From DAOTEJ01 sp035454085 (GTDB lineage: Bacteria > Pseudomonadota > Gammaproteobacteria > Burkholderiales > Burkholderiaceae_F), in contig DAOTEJ010000087.1 of assembly GCA_035454085.1 (NCBI GenBank), positions 1-10,183 on the forward strand: DNA of 10,183 nt, read 5' to 3'. How positions within the stretch are numbered: the stretch's first letter is position 1; every line of letters starts with the position of its first letter. Below, piece by piece: positions 6,521 to 10,183 of this stretch. The notes under the pieces are model-generated. The model was given only the letters and a program-made list of their open reading frames with translations. It was not told the origin of the DNA and did not search any database. A program made the translations under genes and the position numbers.

Positions 6521-8446
6521 ATGATGGCGGCGCTGGGTGAGGTGGCCTTGCTCAAGCCCGCCCAGATCGCTGCCGCCCTGGTTGCCAACGATCGGGCCAA
6601 GTACTACATGAGTCTGTTGCAGGCGGCTCGCCAGCATGCCCGGACTCCCGATGCGCCGGCGCCCAACCTGAGGCCGGAGCGCCAGGCCTGCGGGATCGAC
6701 GACGCCTCCCTCGACGCGGTGCTCGCTGGTTGCGAGGCGGGCGGCACGGGTGACTTGCGCCTGCCCCGTGCGCCCGAGCTTGTCGATCGCCTGCGTAGCG
6801 AGGTCACCGGGCTGCTTCGGCCCATCGAGGGTGAGCCCGGCACGCGCCTGGCAACCCGCCTGGCGGCGCTCATGGAGCGCGTCGGCACCGTGAGGGCAGA
6901 GGCGATCACGGGCGCGCAGATCGACCTGCTGACTGCCGTGGGCGATGAGGACACGGTGCACCGCGTGGTGATGGATGCCCATCGCGAGATCAACCGGCTG
7001 CAGGCCGCGATCGCCACCGAGACGATCGAGGGCGCGGCGGCCTACGGGCTCGAGGAAGGCGACCGGCCGGTAGTGCGCGCCTTCATGAAGGGCGTGGCGC
7101 GCACTGCCAGCCTGAAGTTCGATCATCCCGGCCTCGATGCAACCGCCACCCGCACGGCCGGCCGGCTCGTGATCCAGAACGACCTGGGCACGACCGACGC
7201 GCACGTTCTGGTCGTGCGCGTCGAGGGCCTGCAGGTGACGGTCAGCTACACCGACGTCCACCTGCAGCGTCTGCTCTTTTTGCAGGCGCTGCTGCGTGCC
7301 AGCGGGATGCGCTGGGACGACACTCGGTCCCGCGCCGACAACGGCTTCGCCGACGGCGTCTACCACCTCGCCAGCGGCCGCCTCGAGGCCGCGGACCCGG
7401 CGCAGCTGCTCGAGTTCGTCGAGCTGCTCGGCTCGCGCCTGGTGTTCTTGCTCGACTGGAACCGGGCGCGCAAGCGGCTGCGCCAGTTCCTGCCCAAGGA
7501 CGACGCGATCCGTCTGCTGCGTTGGGCTGCGGAGGCCGAGGTCGGGCACATGGGCTGGCTGCGCATGGGCGCCGACGCCCTCATCCAGGACGCCTTGCAG
7601 TTCGTGGAGCGGGCCACCCGCGGGCAGATCGGCGTCGGCGAACCGCTGCACGAGATGCTGGGTATCGCCCAGACGGTCGAGTTCATGCGCTTCGTGTTGC
7701 GCACTTCGACCGAGGCGGCGCGCCGCGGCGAGCCCCCCACCTACGTCCAGGACGCGGTGCGCGCCGAGTTGCTCGGTCAGGTGCGCTCCGGGCAGCAGGC
7801 CCTGCTCGACCTGGCCGCGGAGCACGCCGCGTGGATCGCCGAAGTCGCGCAGGCAGTCCGCGACGCGCTGCTCGCCTGGCCCTTGGTCGACGAGAACCCG
7901 CGCACCAAGGTGCTCGCGGCGCGCGCCAAGCGCTGCGAAAGCCGCGCCGACGAGCTCGTGGTGCGCGCCCGGGAGCTCGCGCTGCGCGCCGAGCGCGGCG
8001 AGTTTCACCGGCGGCTCGTCGAGGCGGCAGACGACGTTGCCGACGAGCTCGAGGACGCCGCCTTTCACCTCAGCCTGGTGCCGGCGGGAGCGAGCGCGGA
8101 GAGCCTGCATGCCCCCCTGCGGGCGCTCGGCGAATTGCTCGTCCAGGGCGCCCAGGAGTACGTCAAGGCGATCGAGGCCGCACGCGTCGTGCGGCGTGCC
8201 GGCGCGCGCGAGGACACGCGCGACTTCCTGGAAGCGGTGCACCGCATCCTGCAGATCGAGCGCAGCACCGACCTCGCCGAACGCGAGGTCGAGGTGGCTC
8301 TGGCCGCCGCCTCGGGCGACTTCCGCTCTTTCCATTTCATCGGGCAGACGGCGCGCAACCTCGAAGGCGCGGCCGATGCGCTGATGCACTGCGCCCTGCA
8401 AATGCGCGACGAGGTGCTCGACCAGATGGCGGCCAGCTCGCGATGA
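6521..8446 (+). CDS. PhoU/DUF47-like domain fused to a large unrecognised N-terminal region
   Basis: The product is 641 residues, far longer than PhoU or single-domain DUF47 proteins (about 210-240). Residues 1 to about 450 match no family I know. They are largely helical and contain a distinctive block around residues 200-255 with FDHPGLDATATRTAGRL and VIQNDLGTTDAHVLVVRV. The C-terminal part, from about residue 455, has the helical pattern of the PhoU/DUF47 superfamily with four E/DxxxD motifs: E473-D477 (ESRAD), D504-D508 (DDVAD), E580-D584 (ERSTD) and E615-D619 (EGAAD), the type of residues that bind metal clusters in PhoU. There is no signal peptide or membrane segment. Start choice: ATG 6521 has a GGAAAAGAG site; ATG 6503 (647 aa) is an alternative. 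Its stop overlaps the next ATG (ATGA), so the two products are probably made together. Role is inferred as phosphate-responsive regulation or partner of the dikinase-like protein. Confidence 0.85.
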   Translation: MMAALGEVALLKPAQIAAALVANDRAKYYMSLLQAARQHARTPDAPAPNLRPERQACGIDDASLDAVLAGCEAGGTGDLRLPRAPELVDRLRSEVTGLLRPIEGEPGTRLATRLAALMERVGTVRAEAITGAQIDLLTAVGDEDTVHRVVMDAHREINRLQAAIATETIEGAAAYGLEEGDRPVVRAFMKGVARTASLKFDHPGLDATATRTAGRLVIQNDLGTTDAHVLVVRVEGLQVTVSYTDVHLQRLLFLQALLRASGMRWDDTRSRADNGFADGVYHLASGRLEAADPAQLLEFVELLGSRLVFLLDWNRARKRLRQFLPKDDAIRLLRWAAEAEVGHMGWLRMGADALIQDALQFVERATRGQIGVGEPLHEMLGIAQTVEFMRFVLRTSTEAARRGEPPTYVQDAVRAELLGQVRSGQQALLDLAAEHAAWIAEVAQAVRDALLAWPLVDENPRTKVLAARAKRCESRADELVVRARELALRAERGEFHRRLVEAADDVADELEDAAFHLSLVPAGASAESLHAPLRALGELLVQGAQEYVKAIEAARVVRRAGAREDTRDFLEAVHRILQIERSTDLAEREVEVALAAASGDFRSFHFIGQTARNLEGAADALMHCALQMRDEVLDQMAASSR

Positions 8447-10071
8447 CCACGGCCGCCGCTACCGCGCCTTGCCTCGCGAGCCAGGACGCCTTTGCTCTGG
8501 GCTGCGGACCCCTGCCCATGGCCGTCTGCCCGGGAGACGCCGGCTTCAAGGCCTACAACCTGTGGCGCATGGCGCGTCTGGGCCTGCCGGTGCCGCAGGC
8601 CGTGGTGATCGGGACCGGGCACTGCCGCGAGTTTCTGGCCGGTGCGGGCGAGTTGTCGGACGAAACGCGCCAACTCATCGCCAGACAGCTCAAATCCCTG
8701 GAGGCCGGCACCGGTCTGGAGCTGGGCAGCGCGCGCAAGCCGCTGGTGGTGTCGGTGCGGTCGGGGGCGCCGGTGTCCATGCCCGGCATGATGGACACGG
8801 TGCTCGACGTGGGCCTGAACGAGGCGAGCCTGAGGGGCCTGCTGCGCTGCACCGGCAACCCCCGGCTGGTCTGGGACTCGTACCGCCGCTTTGCGCAATC
8901 ATGGGGGCCGTTGGTGGCCGGGGTGGACGGCGCGGTGTTCGACGAACTCAACGCCCGGCATCTGCAGGACGCGGGGGTCGACAGCCTGCGCGAGCTCGAC
9001 TTCGAGCAACTGATGCGGCTGGCCCGGGAGAGCGCGTCGCTGCACGAGCAGGTATGCGGCGCCCCACTGCCCGAGTCGCCGATCGCGCAGGTCGAGGCTG
9101 CCGCGCGCGCGGTCTTCGCGTCGTGGCGAAGTGAGCGGGCGCGAAAGTATCGCGCCCTGAACGGGCTGGACGACAACACCGGGACGGCGGTCACGATTCA
9201 GCGCATGGTGTACGGCAACGCGGGAGGCACCTCGGGCTCCGGCGTGGGCTTCACGCGCCACCCGGCCACGGGCGAGCCGGAGATGTTCCTGGAGTACCTG
9301 TCGAATGCGCAGGGCGAGGACGTGGTCGGCGGCCGCCAAGCGGCCGGGAGCAGCGCCGCACTCGAGGCCGTTCTGCCCGAGGTGCACGGGCGGCTACGGA
9401 GCATCGGCGCGCTGCTCGAGCAGGAGTTCGGCGACATGCAGGAGTTCGAGTTCACGGTGCAGGACGGCGAGCTCTTTCTGTTGCAGACCCGCTCGGGCAA
9501 GCGCACGCCCTGGGCGGCGCTGCGTATCGCCGTGGATCAGGTGCGCGAGGGCACGGTCAGGCCGCGCGAAGCGCTGGCGCGCATTGCGGACCTCGACCTC
9601 GACAGCATCCGGCGCACCCGCGTGCGTGGCGACAGCGGGCGGGCGCCGATCGCGCACGCGCTGCCGGCCAGCCCCGGAGTCGCCAGCGGAGGGATCGCGC
9701 TGGACACGCCGAGCGCGATCGCGATGCGCGCCAGGGGACTGGCACCGATTCTGGTGCGCACCGAGACCTCGACCGAAGACATCGCCGGGCTCGCTGCCTC
9801 GGAAGGTGTGCTCACCGCCAAGGGCGGTCGCACCTCGCACGCCGCGGTCGTGGCCCGCCAGCTCGACCGCGTCTGCCTGGTGGGCTGCACGGACATGGCC
9901 GTGCGCCTGGACCAGAGGCGCTGCGTGATCGGCGGGCGCAGTTTCGCCGAGGGTGATCTGATCTCGCTCGACGGCGAGAGCGGCGCCGTGTATGCGGGCA
10001 AGGTGATCGTGACCAGCGAGCGGCCCACCGAGTGGATCGAGCAAGTGCGTTCATGGGCGAACGCCGCCTGA
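8443..10071 (+). CDS. PPDK-like phosphotransferase lacking the PEP/pyruvate barrel
   Basis: The product (542 residues) resembles the first two-thirds of pyruvate phosphate dikinase (usually about 870-900). The ATP-grasp part contains K36 in FKAYNLWRM, R106 in VSVRSGAPVSMPGMMDTVLD, then MVYGNAGGTSGSGVGFTRHP with EYLSNAQGEDVVGG, and LQTRSGKRT. The swivelling phospho-histidine domain follows, with catalytic H466 in LTAKGGRTSHAAVVARQL. The protein stops about 76 residues later with a natural-looking tail, and nothing resembling the PEP-binding TIM barrel follows before the tRNA gene. Known relatives without that barrel transfer phosphate from ATP via histidine to other acceptors (rifampin phosphotransferase, phenylphosphate synthase subunits). 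Here the acceptor is unknown. The ATG overlaps the upstream stop, indicating coupling to the PhoU-like fusion protein; no strong separate ribosome-binding site is visible. Calling it PPDK itself would be misleading. Confidence 0.9.
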   Translation: MTTAAATAPCLASQDAFALGCGPLPMAVCPGDAGFKAYNLWRMARLGLPVPQAVVIGTGHCREFLAGAGELSDETRQLIARQLKSLEAGTGLELGSARKPLVVSVRSGAPVSMPGMMDTVLDVGLNEASLRGLLRCTGNPRLVWDSYRRFAQSWGPLVAGVDGAVFDELNARHLQDAGVDSLRELDFEQLMRLARESASLHEQVCGAPLPESPIAQVEAAARAVFASWRSERARKYRALNGLDDNTGTAVTIQRMVYGNAGGTSGSGVGFTRHPATGEPEMFLEYLSNAQGEDVVGGRQAAGSSAALEAVLPEVHGRLRSIGALLEQEFGDMQEFEFTVQDGELFLLQTRSGKRTPWAALRIAVDQVREGTVRPREALARIADLDLDSIRRTRVRGDSGRAPIAHALPASPGVASGGIALDTPSAIAMRARGLAPILVRTETSTEDIAGLAASEGVLTAKGGRTSHAAVVARQLDRVCLVGCTDMAVRLDQRRCVIGGRSFAEGDLISLDGESGAVYAGKVIVTSERPTEWIEQVRSWANAA

Positions 10072-10089
10072 GCCGTCAGCTCCGCTCGA

Positions 10090-10118
10090 TTGCCGCGCGA
10101 TCGGTGACCCGGTATCAT
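10090..10118 (+). promoter_or_regulatory. Sigma-70-type promoter of the tRNA-Pro gene
   Basis: TTGCCG (10090-10095) and TATCAT (10113-10118) are separated by an ideal 17 bp. The region between the -10 and the tRNA is G+C-rich, a discriminator typical of growth-rate-controlled stable RNA promoters. Initiation would fall near 10125, a few bases before the mature tRNA start. Confidence 0.7.
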
Positions 10119-10129
10119 TCGCGCTCCCG

Positions 10130-10183
10130 CGGGGTGTAGCGCAGCCCGGTAGCGCGCCTGCTTTGGGAGCAGGATGTCGGGAG
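10130..10183 (+). tRNA. tRNA-Pro (anticodon TGG), 3' end outside window
   Basis: The first 54 bases of a tRNA are present. They include the 5' acceptor strand CGGGGTG, the D-arm region TAGCGCAGCCCGGTAGCGC, and an anticodon arm CCTGC-TTTGGGA-GCAGG (10157-10173) with anticodon TGG at 10164-10166, followed by the variable loop and the start of the T-arm. The sequence is close to bacterial tRNA-Pro(UGG). The remaining T-arm and acceptor strand lie beyond the window, so integrity of the 3' end cannot be judged. Confidence 0.95.

Noticed and set aside
6328..6600. Upstream extension of the small minus-strand gene to a start near 6600
   Set aside because: It would translate through both Pho boxes and into the neighbouring gene; the ATG at 6327 has a proper AAGGAG.
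6476..8401. A 641-codon open frame on the minus strand opposite the PhoU-like fusion gene
   Set aside because: The + strand has the ExxxD motifs, ribosome-binding site, and coupled stop-start; the minus frame has no recognisable domain and runs over the Pho promoter region.
7522..8442. In-frame extension upstream of the dikinase-like protein
   Set aside because: The extension is antisense to nothing but overlaps the PhoU-like gene in a shifted frame and encodes arginine/alanine-rich shadow sequence; homology to PPDK begins after 8443.
10130..10183. tRNA-Pro as an integration site of a mobile element
   Set aside because: The 3' end, where attachment sites usually lie, is outside the window and no integrase or repeat is visible.

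Overview
The window is about two-thirds G+C, almost fully coding, and carries a complete phosphate-starvation locus. The high G+C, the order pstS-pstC-pstA-pstB-phoU-phoB-phoR on one strand, and PstS/PhoB sequences very close to the E. coli type together suggest a betaproteobacterium (Rhodocyclales- or Burkholderiales-like). That placement is inference; no taxonomic marker is complete in the window.

Positions 1-6059 (+ strand) hold a tightly packed Pho gene cluster: the C-terminal half of the periplasmic phosphate-binding protein PstS, the permeases PstC and PstA, the ATPase PstB, the regulator PhoU, the response regulator PhoB and the sensor kinase PhoR. After the pstS-pstC gap, genes overlap by up to 4 bp or are separated by less than 20 bp. 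The pstS-pstC gap itself carries a strong stem-loop followed by the pstC ribosome-binding site. PstSCAB imports phosphate; PhoU links transporter state to PhoR; PhoR phosphorylates PhoB, which binds Pho boxes.

Positions 6064-6327 (- strand) encode an unrecognised 87-residue protein convergent with phoR. Between it and the next + strand gene is a divergent control region of about 190 bp with PhoB-type sites facing both ways: three 11-bp-spaced heptamers on the - strand (6368-6396) and one two-heptamer box on the + strand (6462-6479). Each box is followed 10 bp later by a -10-like hexamer (CAGAGT or CAGACT), and each would give a leader of about 18 nt before a start codon with a plausible ribosome-binding site.

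Positions 6521-10071 (+ strand) hold a two-gene, ATGA-coupled unit apparently under that Pho box. The first gene encodes a 641-residue protein: about 450 residues of unrecognised, largely helical sequence followed by a PhoU/DUF47-type domain with four E/DxxxD motifs. The second encodes a 542-residue relative of pyruvate phosphate dikinase that keeps the ATP-grasp and phospho-histidine domains but has no PEP/pyruvate barrel. This pair, a PhoU-like fusion plus a dikinase without its usual acceptor domain and under apparent PhoB control, is the most likely undescribed system in the window.

The window ends inside a tRNA-Pro (anticodon TGG) gene with its own recognisable promoter.
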